Of a stretch of DNA of 64,000 bases, positions 52,913-61,524 are shown one piece after another. The position numbers and the translations under genes are program-made. The stretch lies in contig NZ_JARGZA010000001.1 in NCBI RefSeq assembly GCF_030973515.1, positions 248,001 to 312,000 on the forward strand, read 5' to 3'. Positions within the stretch are counted from its first letter, which is position 1. Each line of letters starts with the position of its first letter. Under the pieces are notes generated by a model. It ran no database searches. It was not told the DNA's origin and saw nothing but the letters and a program-made list of their open reading frames with translations. This stretch comes from Jannaschia maritima. Its GTDB lineage: Bacteria > Pseudomonadota > Alphaproteobacteria > Rhodobacterales > Rhodobacteraceae.

Positions 52913-54685
52913 ATGGACGTCGGAACGATCTCGCTGGTCCTGCTGATCGCGCTTATGCTGCTGCTCGCGATCGGAATGCCGCTCGGCTTCGCCTCCGCCA
53001 TTCTGGCGGTGCTGGTCCTGGTTATGAAGTTCGAGCCGGTGTTGCTCTACGCACCGTGGGAGTTCGGGGAAGGCATCCTCACGGGCCGCTTCGGAACTGG
53101 GCCGCTAAACATCCTGGCGCAGAAGGTCTATGGCACGTTGACGAGCTACGTGCTGATCTCGATCCCCTTGTTCATCTTCATGGCCGCGCTGCTGGAACGG
53201 TCGGGCATCGCGAAGGACATGTATTCGTCGCTGAACGTATGGCTGTCCCGCACTCGGGGCGGCATCGCCATCGTCACGTCGATCATGGCCGTCATCATGG
53301 CCGCCATGTCCGGCATCATCGGCGGCGAGGTCGTGCTCCTCGGCCTGATCGCCCTGCCCCAGATGCTCCGTCTGGGCTACGACCAGAACCTCGCGATCGG
53401 CACGATCTGCGCGTCGGGCTCGCTCGGGACGATGATCCCGCCGTCCATCGTGCTCATCATCTACGGCCTCATCACCGAGACCAGCATCGTCGCGCTGTTC
53501 ACCGCGGCCTTCGTGCCCGGCTTCATGCTCGCGTCGTTCATCATCGTCTACATCGTCATCCGCACGCAGTTGAACCCGGCCCTGGCCCCCCTGCCCGAAG
53601 ACGGCCTCGCCCGCCGACGCGACGCAGCGGCACGGGACCTCGAACGCCTGACCGACGGGCGCGACGGCGTGATGGCCCGCCTCGATCCGGCCGAGGTCGA
53701 GCGCCTCCAGGAATCGCTGCGCGTCGCGGAAGCCGAGCTGGCGGAGCATCACGCACAGCCCAAGGGGGCCGAGAAGGGCAAGCTGTTCGGCGCCTTCCTG
53801 TCGATCCTGGGCGCGGGCTTCGCCACCGCGCTGTTCCTGCGCGCGCTGTTCTTCACCCTCACCGGACAGAACGCGGTCGAGGAAGGGGTCGACCCCATCG
53901 CCCTGGGCCAGCCCGAGCACGTCTGGCAGGTGGGCATCGCCCTTGCGATCTTCCTGGGCCTGATCTTCTTCGTCTTCGGCCGGTCGCGGGCCGTGACCGG
54001 CTGGAACATGGGCAAGGGCCTCGTCGCGCCCATCGTCGTGATCGGCGTGGTCATGGGGTCGATCTACGGCGGCATCAGCGGCATCACCGAGGCCGCCGCC
54101 ATGGGCGTCGTCGCGGTCTTCGTCATCAGCGTCTTCCGGGGCGAGGCGAACGTCGAGCTGGTCTGGGACAGCCTGATGCGCACCTTGAAGTCGACCGGCA
54201 CGATCATCTGGGTGACCATCGGGGCCGCGACCCTCGCGGGCGCCTACACGATCGCGGGGGGGCCGACCTACGTGGCGAACCTGATCACCTCCTCGGACCT
54301 GCCGACCATGGGCATCCTTCTGACCATGATGGTGATCCTGCTCTTCATGGGCGCGTTCATGGACTGGGTCGGCATCGTGCTGCTGATCATCCCGGTCTTC
54401 CTGCCGATCGTGCAGCGCCTTCCGATCGAGGAGATCGGGTTCCTCGGCACCCTCGACCCCCGCTACCTGCCCGTCTGGTTCGGTGTGCTGTTCTGCATGA
54501 ACATGCAGGTCAGCTTCCTGTCGCCCCCCTTTGGGCCGGCCGCCTTCTACCTCAAGTCGGTGGCGCCGCCCCATATCAGCCTGACGGACATCTTCCGCGG
54601 CTTCCTGCCCTTCATCTGCATCCAGATCCTGGCCCTTTCGGTCCTGCTGATCTGGCCGCCCATCGTCGAGGTCCTGCTCGATTGA
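52913..54685 (+). CDS. TRAP large permease with central insertion
   Basis: A 590-residue permease, about 150 residues longer than typical DctM. The normal first half ends near IIVYIVIRTQLNP (residue about 220). An insertion of about 140 residues follows (about 222-360): a charged, probably coiled-coil helix (GLARRRDAAARDLERLTDGR, then VERLQESLRVAEAELAEHH) and two extra hydrophobic helices. The second half resumes at KGLVAPIVVIGVVMGSIYGGISGITEAAAMG and ends with LSPPFGPAAFYLKSVAPP. The extra module's role is unknown. Its stop overlaps the TTG start of the following gene. Confidence 0.9.
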   Translation: MDVGTISLVLLIALMLLLAIGMPLGFASAILAVLVLVMKFEPVLLYAPWEFGEGILTGRFGTGPLNILAQKVYGTLTSYVLISIPLFIFMAALLERSGIAKDMYSSLNVWLSRTRGGIAIVTSIMAVIMAAMSGIIGGEVVLLGLIALPQMLRLGYDQNLAIGTICASGSLGTMIPPSIVLIIYGLITETSIVALFTAAFVPGFMLASFIIVYIVIRTQLNPALAPLPEDGLARRRDAAARDLERLTDGRDGVMARLDPAEVERLQESLRVAEAELAEHHAQPKGAEKGKLFGAFLSILGAGFATALFLRALFFTLTGQNAVEEGVDPIALGQPEHVWQVGIALAIFLGLIFFVFGRSRAVTGWNMGKGLVAPIVVIGVVMGSIYGGISGITEAAAMGVVAVFVISVFRGEANVELVWDSLMRTLKSTGTIIWVTIGAATLAGAYTIAGGPTYVANLITSSDLPTMGILLTMMVILLFMGAFMDWVGIVLLIIPVFLPIVQRLPIEEIGFLGTLDPRYLPVWFGVLFCMNMQVSFLSPPFGPAAFYLKSVAPPHISLTDIFRGFLPFICIQILALSVLLIWPPIVEVLLD

Positions 54686-55149
54686 CCCTCCGCTCCGCCA
54701 TCGCGGCCGGGATCGCCGCCGGCCACCTCGCGGCGGGCCCTGCCGTGGCGCAGGTGATCGACGCCCGCGATCCCGATGCCCTGCTAGGCGTCATCGTGGC
54801 CGATGGATATTCGGCGCAGCTGTCGCAGGACAGCGTGGGGGACCCGCTGATCGTCATCGACGACATCGGCATCGGGCCCACGCAACTCTACTTCTTCGGT
54901 TGCTCGGACGGGGCGGATTGCGACGTGGTCGTGTTCACCTCCGCCTACGCGGCGGCCGATGCGCCGTCCGCGACCTTCGTCAACGGATGGAACCGTGACA
55001 AGCTGTTGGGCCGCGCCTATGTCGACGCGGAGGGCGATCCGATCCTCGAATACGGCGTCAACCTCCACGGCGGGGTGACGCCGCAGAACTGGTCCGACAG
55101 CGTGGATTGGTGGCGCGTGATGGTGGAGGCGTTCGAAGACGCGCTTTGA
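54682..55149 (+). CDS. Exported YbjN-like protein
   Basis: A 155-residue protein with an N-terminal signal sequence (LRSAIAAGIAAGHLAAGPAVAQ) and a YbjN-like domain: VIDARDPDALLGVIVADGYSAQL, VIDDIGIGPTQLYFFGCSDGADCDVVVF and WNRDKLLGRAYVDAEGDPILEYGVNL. The two Cys of FGCSDGADC may form a disulfide in the periplasm. The start is inferred as TTG overlapping the permease stop (TTGA), as no ATG precedes the signal peptide. Its function in the cluster is unclear; it may assist the transporter or be a chaperone-like factor. Confidence 0.72.
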   Translation: MTLRSAIAAGIAAGHLAAGPAVAQVIDARDPDALLGVIVADGYSAQLSQDSVGDPLIVIDDIGIGPTQLYFFGCSDGADCDVVVFTSAYAAADAPSATFVNGWNRDKLLGRAYVDAEGDPILEYGVNLHGGVTPQNWSDSVDWWRVMVEAFEDAL

Positions 55150-55237
55150 TGCGGTCCCGCCCATGGCGACCCGGCCGAGGAACGCCGCCACGACCCCGCC
55201 GCCGACATGCAGCAACCCGAACCGGAACGATCGACCC

Positions 55238-56752
55238 GTGCCTGACACCCCCAGCTTCGTCCGCCTCTCGCCCCGCGATAACGTCGTGACGGCCACCCGC
55301 GCCCTGCCCGCCGGCCATCCGGTCGAGGCCGTGCGCACGACCGGGCTCGTCCCCTCCGGCCACAAGATCGCCACCGCACCCATCCCTTCGGGTACGCAGG
55401 TCTTGAAATACGCGCAGATGATCGGGCTGGCCGCAGCCGACATCGCCCCGGGCGACCACGTCCACACGCACAACCTGGCCTTCGTGCCGACCGACCACGC
55501 CTACGCGTTCGGCACCGACCACCGCGCGCCGCCCGCGCCTGCCGGACGCGACACGTTCATGGGCTATCGCCGGGCCGACGGCCGAGTGGGCACGCGCAAC
55601 TACGTCGCCATCGTCACCTCGGTGAACTGCTCGGCCACCGCCGCCCGGCGCATCGCCGACGCCTTCGGCCCGGAGGAGCTGGCGGCCTATCCCAACGTGG
55701 ACGGCGTCGCCGCCTTCGTCCACGGCACCGGCTGCGGGATGGCCGGGGACGGCGACGGGTTCGAGGCGTTGCAACGCGTGATGTGGGGCTATGCCCGCCA
55801 CCCCAACCACGCCGCCGTCCTGATGGTGGGGCTGGGCTGCGAGATCAACCAGATCGACTGGCTGCTCGACGCCTATGGGCTGAAGCAGGGCCCCGCCTTT
55901 CAGGTCATGAACATCCAGAACGTCGCCGGCCTGCGCCGCACCGTGGAGATGGGGATCGAGAAGGTCCGCGCGATGCTGCCGGTCGCGAACGAGGCGCGCC
56001 GCGAACCCTGCCCCGCCGCGGACCTGACCGTGGCGCTGCAATGCGGGGGGTCCGACGCCTGGTCCGGGGTGACCGCGAACCCCGCGCTGGGCCATGCCTG
56101 CGACCTGCTGGTCGCGCAGGGCGGCAGCGGCCTGCTGGCCGAGACGCCCGAGATCTACGGCGCCGAACACCTGCTGACCGCCCGCGCCGCGACGGAGGCC
56201 GTGGGCCGCCGCCTGATCGAGCGGGTCGAATGGTGGAAGGACTACACCGCGCGCAACCGGGGCAGCATGGACAACAACCCCTCCCCCGGCAACAAGAAGG
56301 GCGGCCTGACCACCATCCTGGAGAAATCGCTCGGCGCCGCGGCCAAGGGCGGCACCACGCCCCTGACCGGCGTATACCGCTACGGGGAACCCGTGACCGC
56401 GAAGGGCTTCGGCTTCATGGACAGTCCCGGCTACGACCCGGCCAGCGTCACGGGCCAGATCGCGTCCGGCTGCAACCTCGTGTGCTTCACCACGGGCCGC
56501 GGCAGCGCCTTCGGCTCCAAGCCCGCGCCGACGATAAAGGTGGCCAGCAACGCGGAGCTGTTCGCCCGCATGCCGGAGGACATGGACATCGGCACCGGCG
56601 ACATCCTCACGGGCGGCGCCACGGTCGAATCGAAGGGCCGCGAGATCTACGAGGCGTTCCTCCGCGTGGCCTCCGGCGAGGCGACGAAGTCGGAGGCCCA
56701 GGGCCTGGGCGACCACGAGTTCGTGCCCTGGCAGATCGGCGCGGTGATGTGA
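55238..56752 (+). CDS. UxaA-family (altronate-type) dehydratase
   Basis: A 504-residue protein carrying both UxaA parts: an N-terminal SAF domain (LSPRDNVVTATRALPAGHPV and LKYAQMIGLAAADIAPGDHVHTHNL in outline) and the C-terminal dehydratase domain GYRRADGRVGTRNYVAIVTS, FVHGTGCGMAGDGDG, MVGLGCEINQI, QCGGSDAWSGVTANPALG and NPSPGNKKGGLTTILEKSLG. It dehydrates altronate or a related aldonate (galactarate-type) to a 2-keto-3-deoxy acid. A GTG start is preferred; an ATG 25 codons upstream is possible. The next gene overlaps by GTGA. Two unrelated sugar-acid dehydratases thus occur in one region. Confidence 0.9.
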   Translation: MPDTPSFVRLSPRDNVVTATRALPAGHPVEAVRTTGLVPSGHKIATAPIPSGTQVLKYAQMIGLAAADIAPGDHVHTHNLAFVPTDHAYAFGTDHRAPPAPAGRDTFMGYRRADGRVGTRNYVAIVTSVNCSATAARRIADAFGPEELAAYPNVDGVAAFVHGTGCGMAGDGDGFEALQRVMWGYARHPNHAAVLMVGLGCEINQIDWLLDAYGLKQGPAFQVMNIQNVAGLRRTVEMGIEKVRAMLPVANEARREPCPAADLTVALQCGGSDAWSGVTANPALGHACDLLVAQGGSGLLAETPEIYGAEHLLTARAATEAVGRRLIERVEWWKDYTARNRGSMDNNPSPGNKKGGLTTILEKSLGAAAKGGTTPLTGVYRYGEPVTAKGFGFMDSPGYDPASVTGQIASGCNLVCFTTGRGSAFGSKPAPTIKVASNAELFARMPEDMDIGTGDILTGGATVESKGREIYEAFLRVASGEATKSEAQGLGDHEFVPWQIGAVM

Positions 56753-57735
56753 CGACCCGCCTGCTGCTCGCCGGCACGGGCCTGATCGGGTCGCGCCACC
56801 TGCAACACATCCGGGACGATCCCGACCTGACCCTCGCGGGCATCGTCGACCCCGCGCCCGCCTGCGACACGGGGGGCGCGCCCGTCTTCCCGGACATCGC
56901 GTCGGTCGACGTCGCCGCGCACGGCATCGTGCTGGCCACGCCCACGGCGACCCACGCGCCCCTGACGCGGCAGGCCGCAGGCCGGGGCTGGCACGTCTTG
57001 GTCGAGAAGCCCATCGCCGCCACCCTGGCGGAGGCCGACGCGATGATCGCCGCCGCGGCGCGCGCGGGCACTCGCCTGCTGGTGGGCCACCACCGCCGCC
57101 ACCACCCGAAGGTCGCCGCCCTGCGCGACCTGGTTGCGGGGGGCGCCATCGGCACGCCGGTCACGGCGAACCTGATGTGGCTGATGCGCAAGCCCGACGA
57201 CTACTTCGATGTGCCGTGGCGCACGGGCATCGACGGCGCGCCGATCAAGCAGAACCTGATCCACGACGTCGACATGCTGCGGATGCTGCTGGGCGAGGTC
57301 GCGGACGTGGTCGGCCTCGGCTCCAACGCCGTCCGTCGCGCCGCCGCGCGCCCCGAATCCGGTGGCGCGGTCCTGCGGTTCGCGTCGGGGGCAACCGCGA
57401 CGATCGCCTATGCCGACACCGCCCCCACGCCCTGGGGGTTCGAGGCCGCGACCGGCGAATCGCCCCACATCCCCCTGTCAGGACAGGACAGCCTGCGCAT
57501 CGCGGGCACCGAAGGCGCCGTCGCCTTCCCCTCGCTCACCGTCTGGTCCGGTGGACGGACCTGGAACGACGTCCAGACGCGGCGGCAACACGAGGCGCCC
57601 GACGGCGTTCCCCTTGCCCGGCAGTTGCGGCACTTCGCCGACGTGATCGCGGGCCGGGCCGAACCGCTATGCACCGGGGCGGATGGCCGCGCGAACCTCG
57701 ACGTCGTCCTGCGGATCGAGGCCACGGCGACCTGA
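56749..57735 (+). CDS. Gfo/Idh/MocA oxidoreductase 1
   Basis: A 328-residue NAD(P)-dependent sugar-type oxidoreductase. The Rossmann motif LLAGTGLIGSRHLQHI opens the protein, EKPIAATLAEADAMI carries the EKP motif, and the C-terminal domain has NLIHDVDMLRMLLGEV. The start is a GTG overlapping the UxaA-type gene. It may oxidise or epimerise a sugar or inositol-type substrate upstream of the dehydratase. A second member of the family lies 2.8 kb downstream. Confidence 0.9.
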   Translation: MTTRLLLAGTGLIGSRHLQHIRDDPDLTLAGIVDPAPACDTGGAPVFPDIASVDVAAHGIVLATPTATHAPLTRQAAGRGWHVLVEKPIAATLAEADAMIAAAARAGTRLLVGHHRRHHPKVAALRDLVAGGAIGTPVTANLMWLMRKPDDYFDVPWRTGIDGAPIKQNLIHDVDMLRMLLGEVADVVGLGSNAVRRAAARPESGGAVLRFASGATATIAYADTAPTPWGFEAATGESPHIPLSGQDSLRIAGTEGAVAFPSLTVWSGGRTWNDVQTRRQHEAPDGVPLARQLRHFADVIAGRAEPLCTGADGRANLDVVLRIEATAT

Positions 57736-57838
57736 CGCCCCCGATTGGCGCAACCCCGGATCATGCATCGCGACGACCTTGGCATCCCGTGCGGAACCTG
57801 CTGACCTGTCGGCACGCATGGGGGAAGGAGCGATCGCG

Positions 57839-58735
57839 GTGACCGAAGTCCTGACCGAAGCGCAGAAGCGCCAGTACGAAACCGAAGGCTACGTGATCCT
57901 GGAACGTCGCCTGCCCGCCGACGTCCTGCCCCGGCTTCACGCCGAGATTGACCGCTATACGGCCAAGGCCCGCGGCCTTTCCGCCGGGACGGACGAGCTG
58001 GACCTGGAGGACAGCCACACGCCGGACGAACCGCGCGTGCGCCGGATCAAGCTGCCCCACCTCCATTCGGACGTGTTCCGCGAGCTGATGTTCGATGACC
58101 TGATCCTCGCGCCGGTCCGCGACCTGATCGGCCCCGACCTCCGCCTGCACACCACCAAGCTGAACATGAAGGAGGCCGGGCACGGCGCCGCCGTCGAATG
58201 GCACCAGGACTTCGCCTTTTATCCGCACACCAACGACGCCGTCCTCGCCGTGGGCGTGATCCTGGACGACATGGGCCCGGAGAACGGGCCCCTGATGGTC
58301 TTTCCCGGCAGCCACAGGGGTCCGATCCACGACCACCACCAGGATGGGTACTTCGTGGGCGCGATGGACCTAGCGCGCGACGGCTACGACCTCGCGGACG
58401 CGGTGCCCCTGATGGGGCCCGCGGGGTCGATCAGCATCCATCACGGACGCATCGTCCACGGCTCCGCGCTGAACCGATCCACCCGGTCGCGCCGCATCCT
58501 CTTCTACGAGGTGATGGCCGCCGACGCCTTTCCCATCACCGGCGGCACCACGCGCTTCGACACGCTCGAGGAATACGACGCCCGCATGCTATGCGGCGCG
58601 CCCACCATCCATCCGCGGCTGGAACCGGTGCCCGTGCGCCTGCCCCTGCCGCATCCCCCGCCGGGCAAGACCATCTACGAAGTGCAAAAGGCCCTGCGCA
58701 CCCGCAGCTTCGACACCGCGACACAGGAGGCCTGA
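57839..58735 (+). CDS. Phytanoyl-CoA-dioxygenase-family enzyme
   Basis: A 298-residue Fe(II)/2-oxoglutarate-dependent oxygenase. The iron triad is His122 and Asp124 in VEWHQDFAFYPH and His207 in HHGRIVHGSALNRS; the following Arg cluster (STRSRR) binds 2-oxoglutarate. VMVFPGSH-like LMVFPGSHRGPIHDHHQDG is typical of PhyH proteins. A GTG start is chosen because AGGAG sits 8 nt upstream; an ATG seven codons earlier is possible. It is co-oriented in the sugar-acid cluster, where an oxygenase is unusual, and so suggests a substrate needing hydroxylation or oxidative removal of a group. Confidence 0.88.
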   Translation: MTEVLTEAQKRQYETEGYVILERRLPADVLPRLHAEIDRYTAKARGLSAGTDELDLEDSHTPDEPRVRRIKLPHLHSDVFRELMFDDLILAPVRDLIGPDLRLHTTKLNMKEAGHGAAVEWHQDFAFYPHTNDAVLAVGVILDDMGPENGPLMVFPGSHRGPIHDHHQDGYFVGAMDLARDGYDLADAVPLMGPAGSISIHHGRIVHGSALNRSTRSRRILFYEVMAADAFPITGGTTRFDTLEEYDARMLCGAPTIHPRLEPVPVRLPLPHPPPGKTIYEVQKALRTRSFDTATQEA

Positions 58736-58738
58736 GAC

Positions 58739-59632
58739 ATGGCGAAGATCGGATTCATCGGCCTGGGCCTGATGGGAAGCGCGATGGCCCAGCGCCTGCT
58801 CGACCGGGGGCACGACCTCACGGTGCTGGGCAACACGAACCGGGCCGGCCTCGACGCCGCCACCGCCCGCGGCGCCGCGGAAGCCGGCAGCGCCCGCGAG
58901 CTGGCGGAGGCGTCCGACGTCGTGATGCTGTGCATGGGCACGTCCGACCACGTCGAAGGACGGATGCGCGGCGACGACGGCGTGATCGCGGGTCTGTCCA
59001 GCGGCGCGACCGTGATCGACTTCGGCACCTCCCTGCCCGCCTCGTCCAAGACCCTCGCCGCGGAGGTGGAGGGCGCGGGCGCCGCCTATCTCGACGCGCC
59101 CCTGGGCCGCACGCCCTCCCACGGGCGCGAGGGGCAGCTCAACATCATGGCGTCGGGCGACCGCGCCGCCTTCGATCGCGTCCGCCCCCTCCTGGACGAC
59201 CTGGGCGAGAACGTGTTCCACCTGGGCCCGGTCGGGTCGGGCCACACGATCAAGCTGATCAACAACTTCTTCGCCATGACGACGGCCAACGCGATGGCGG
59301 AGGCCTTCGCCATGGCCGATCGCGCGGGCATCGAGCGGCAGTCCCTGTACGACGTCATGTCCGCGGGTCCGCTCCGATCGGGCATGATGGACTTCATCAA
59401 GGCCTATGCGGTGGACGGCGACCCCGAGAACCTCGCCTTCACGATCAGGAACGCCGCAAAGGACGTCGGCTACTACCGCCGGATGGCGGACGATCTGGGG
59501 GCGGACAGCGTGATGTCGGGTTGCGCGGACGCCGCGCTTAACGCAGCGATCGACGGGGGACGCGGCGACGATCTGGTGCCGCAGATGGTCGACTTCTACG
59601 CGGACCGCTTCGCGAAACGGTCCGGGGACTGA
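58739..59632 (+). CDS. Beta-hydroxyacid dehydrogenase 2
   Basis: A 297-residue NAD(P)-dependent dehydrogenase related to 3-hydroxyisobutyrate and sulfolactaldehyde-type reductases. The cofactor motif is IGFIGLGLMGSAMAQRLLDRGH, the substrate region AAYLDAPLGRTPSHGREGQLN, and the catalytic Lys172 is in GSGHTIKLINNFFAM. The departure from the usual APVSGG motif (APLGRT) sets it apart from the enzyme at 50013. It lies 3 bp after the dioxygenase gene. Confidence 0.9.
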   Translation: MAKIGFIGLGLMGSAMAQRLLDRGHDLTVLGNTNRAGLDAATARGAAEAGSARELAEASDVVMLCMGTSDHVEGRMRGDDGVIAGLSSGATVIDFGTSLPASSKTLAAEVEGAGAAYLDAPLGRTPSHGREGQLNIMASGDRAAFDRVRPLLDDLGENVFHLGPVGSGHTIKLINNFFAMTTANAMAEAFAMADRAGIERQSLYDVMSAGPLRSGMMDFIKAYAVDGDPENLAFTIRNAAKDVGYYRRMADDLGADSVMSGCADAALNAAIDGGRGDDLVPQMVDFYADRFAKRSGD

Positions 59633-59701
59633 ACCCTGGCCGCCTTCGTCAGTCCCCTGGCCCGAAGACGGGTCCACGACCCGGGCCGGGGCATCGCGCT
59701 G

Positions 59702-60538
59702 ATGCTCGTGGCCTATCTGCTCTTCAGCGTCACGGACGTGTCCGTCGCCTGGCTGACGGCGGCGGGCCTGCCGGTCCTGCAGCTGGCCTTCATGCGATTC
59801 GGCACGCATCTCGCGCTGTCCACGGGGCCGATGATGGGCCGCGACCATTCCGGGTTCACGGCGCCCGCCCGCCAGGCGCTGTGGATGCTCCTCCGCGGCG
59901 CGCTGCTGCTGACGGCGACGCTCTGCAACTTCGTGGCGCTGACCTATCTCGACCTGACCGTGGTGGCGGCGATCATGTTCTCCAGCCCGATCATCGTCAG
60001 CGCGCTGGCCGTGCCGCTTCTGGGCGAACGAGTCGGGCCCTGGCGCTGGGGCGCGATCCTCGTGGGCTTCCTGGGCGTCCTCGTCGTCGTGCGTCCCTGG
60101 GGCGCGGCGTTCCATCCGGCCACTTTGCTGTCCCTGACGGCGGCGACCGCGCTCGCGCTCTTCTCGCTGTTGACCCGCCGCCTCTCGGGGGAGGCCGCCC
60201 CCCGGACCATGCAGCTCTATGCCGGGTTGGTGGGCACGATCGCGCTGGCGCCCGCCGCGTTCCTGGCATGGGAGAACCCCGCCACCGCGCTGGATTGGGG
60301 GCTGCTGTTCCTCATCGGCGCGGCGGCTTGGCTGGGGCACCACTTCTTCGGGTTGGCCCACGGATACGCGCCCGCCAACGTCCTCATGCCGTTCAGCTAC
60401 AGCTTCCTGATCTACATGGCCGCGGCGGGATGGCTGGTCTTCGGCACCCTGCCGGACCTGTGGTCCGTGATCGGCGCCATCGTGATCGCGGCCTCGGGCC
60501 TCGTGATCTGGTGGCGCGAACGGGGCCGCGCGACGTGA
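59702..60538 (+). CDS. EamA/DMT-family transporter
   Basis: A membrane protein of at least 278 residues with ten hydrophobic helices in two EamA repeats, including VVAAIMFSSPIIVSALAVPLLGERVG and MPFSYSFLIYMAAAGWLVFG. Members export amino acids or other small metabolites, or import them. The first ATG lies within the first helix, while the same frame is open upstream to 59636 with no ATG, GTG or TTG, so the true N-terminus may be longer and start at a non-standard codon. It overlaps the next gene by GTGA. Confidence 0.85.
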   Translation: MLVAYLLFSVTDVSVAWLTAAGLPVLQLAFMRFGTHLALSTGPMMGRDHSGFTAPARQALWMLLRGALLLTATLCNFVALTYLDLTVVAAIMFSSPIIVSALAVPLLGERVGPWRWGAILVGFLGVLVVVRPWGAAFHPATLLSLTAATALALFSLLTRRLSGEAAPRTMQLYAGLVGTIALAPAAFLAWENPATALDWGLLFLIGAAAWLGHHFFGLAHGYAPANVLMPFSYSFLIYMAAAGWLVFGTLPDLWSVIGAIVIAASGLVIWWRERGRAT

Positions 60539-61524
60539 CCGGCCCCCGCATGGCGGTCGTGGGCATCGACCACCGGCACATCTACACGATGGCGGCCCAC
60601 ATGGTCGATGCCGGCGGGACGCTGGTCGCCTGGGCCACCGACGGCGAGCCGGGAACCCTGCCCGGCTGGCGCGACCGCTTCCCGGACCTGCCGCGCCGCG
60701 ACGCGACCGCGATCCTGGCGGATCCGGACATAGACCTGATCCTGACCGCGGCGGTCCCGGCCGACCGACCCGCCCTCGCCGTCCGCGCGATGGCGGCGGG
60801 CAAGCACGTCCTGTCCGACAAACCCGGCGCCCTGACGCTTCCCGACCTCGACCGCATCCGCGACGCCTGCGCCCGGACCGGCAGACGGTGGGAGGTGGAC
60901 TTCTCCGAACGCTACGAAGTCCCGTCCGTCACGCGCGCCACGCGGCTGATCCGGGACGGCGCGATCGGTCGCCTGGTCGACATCACCCTGATCGCTCCCC
61001 ATCGGCTGAACGCCGCGACCCGACCCGATTGGTTCTGGGACCCCCGCCGGGGCGGCGGCATCCTGGCCGATATCGGCAGCCACCAGATCGAACAGGTCCT
61101 GCACTTTGCCGGCGCGGACGACGCCACGATCGAATACGCCGACGTCGACTGCATGGAACATCCTCCCTTTCAGGACAGGGGCCGCATCGCCATGCGCGCG
61201 GGCGACGTGACCGGAACGATCCTGCTGCACTGGTTCACGCCCGATGGCCTGCCCGCCTGGGGCGACGGACGCCTGTTCGCGACCGGCACCACCGGCACGC
61301 TGGAGGTTCGGAAGTACGTCGATCCCGCCGGCCGTCCCGGCGCGGATCACGTCATCCTGACGGATGCGACGGGCGTCCGACGCTTCGACGCCAGCGACGA
61401 CCCCCTTCCCTTCTTCGGGTGGTTCGCGGCCACCCTCGGGGACCCGCAGCGTGACCATCCCTTCGCCGTCACCCGCCTGGCGATCCAGGCGCAGGACATC
61501 GCGGAGCGGCGACGGGAATGCTGA
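60535..61524 (+). CDS. Gfo/Idh/MocA oxidoreductase 2
   Basis: A 329-residue oxidoreductase with a Rossmann N-terminus. The N-terminal motif is altered: MAVVGIDHRHIYTMAAHMVD in place of GxGxxG, and the EKP motif reads SDKPGALTLPDLDRI. The C-terminal domain has DIGSHQIEQVLHFAGADD. The altered cofactor loop could mean a different cofactor mode. It starts at a GTG overlapping the EamA gene and overlaps lysE-like by seven bases. Confidence 0.86.
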   Translation: MTGPRMAVVGIDHRHIYTMAAHMVDAGGTLVAWATDGEPGTLPGWRDRFPDLPRRDATAILADPDIDLILTAAVPADRPALAVRAMAAGKHVLSDKPGALTLPDLDRIRDACARTGRRWEVDFSERYEVPSVTRATRLIRDGAIGRLVDITLIAPHRLNAATRPDWFWDPRRGGGILADIGSHQIEQVLHFAGADDATIEYADVDCMEHPPFQDRGRIAMRAGDVTGTILLHWFTPDGLPAWGDGRLFATGTTGTLEVRKYVDPAGRPGADHVILTDATGVRRFDASDDPLPFFGWFAATLGDPQRDHPFAVTRLAIQAQDIAERRREC

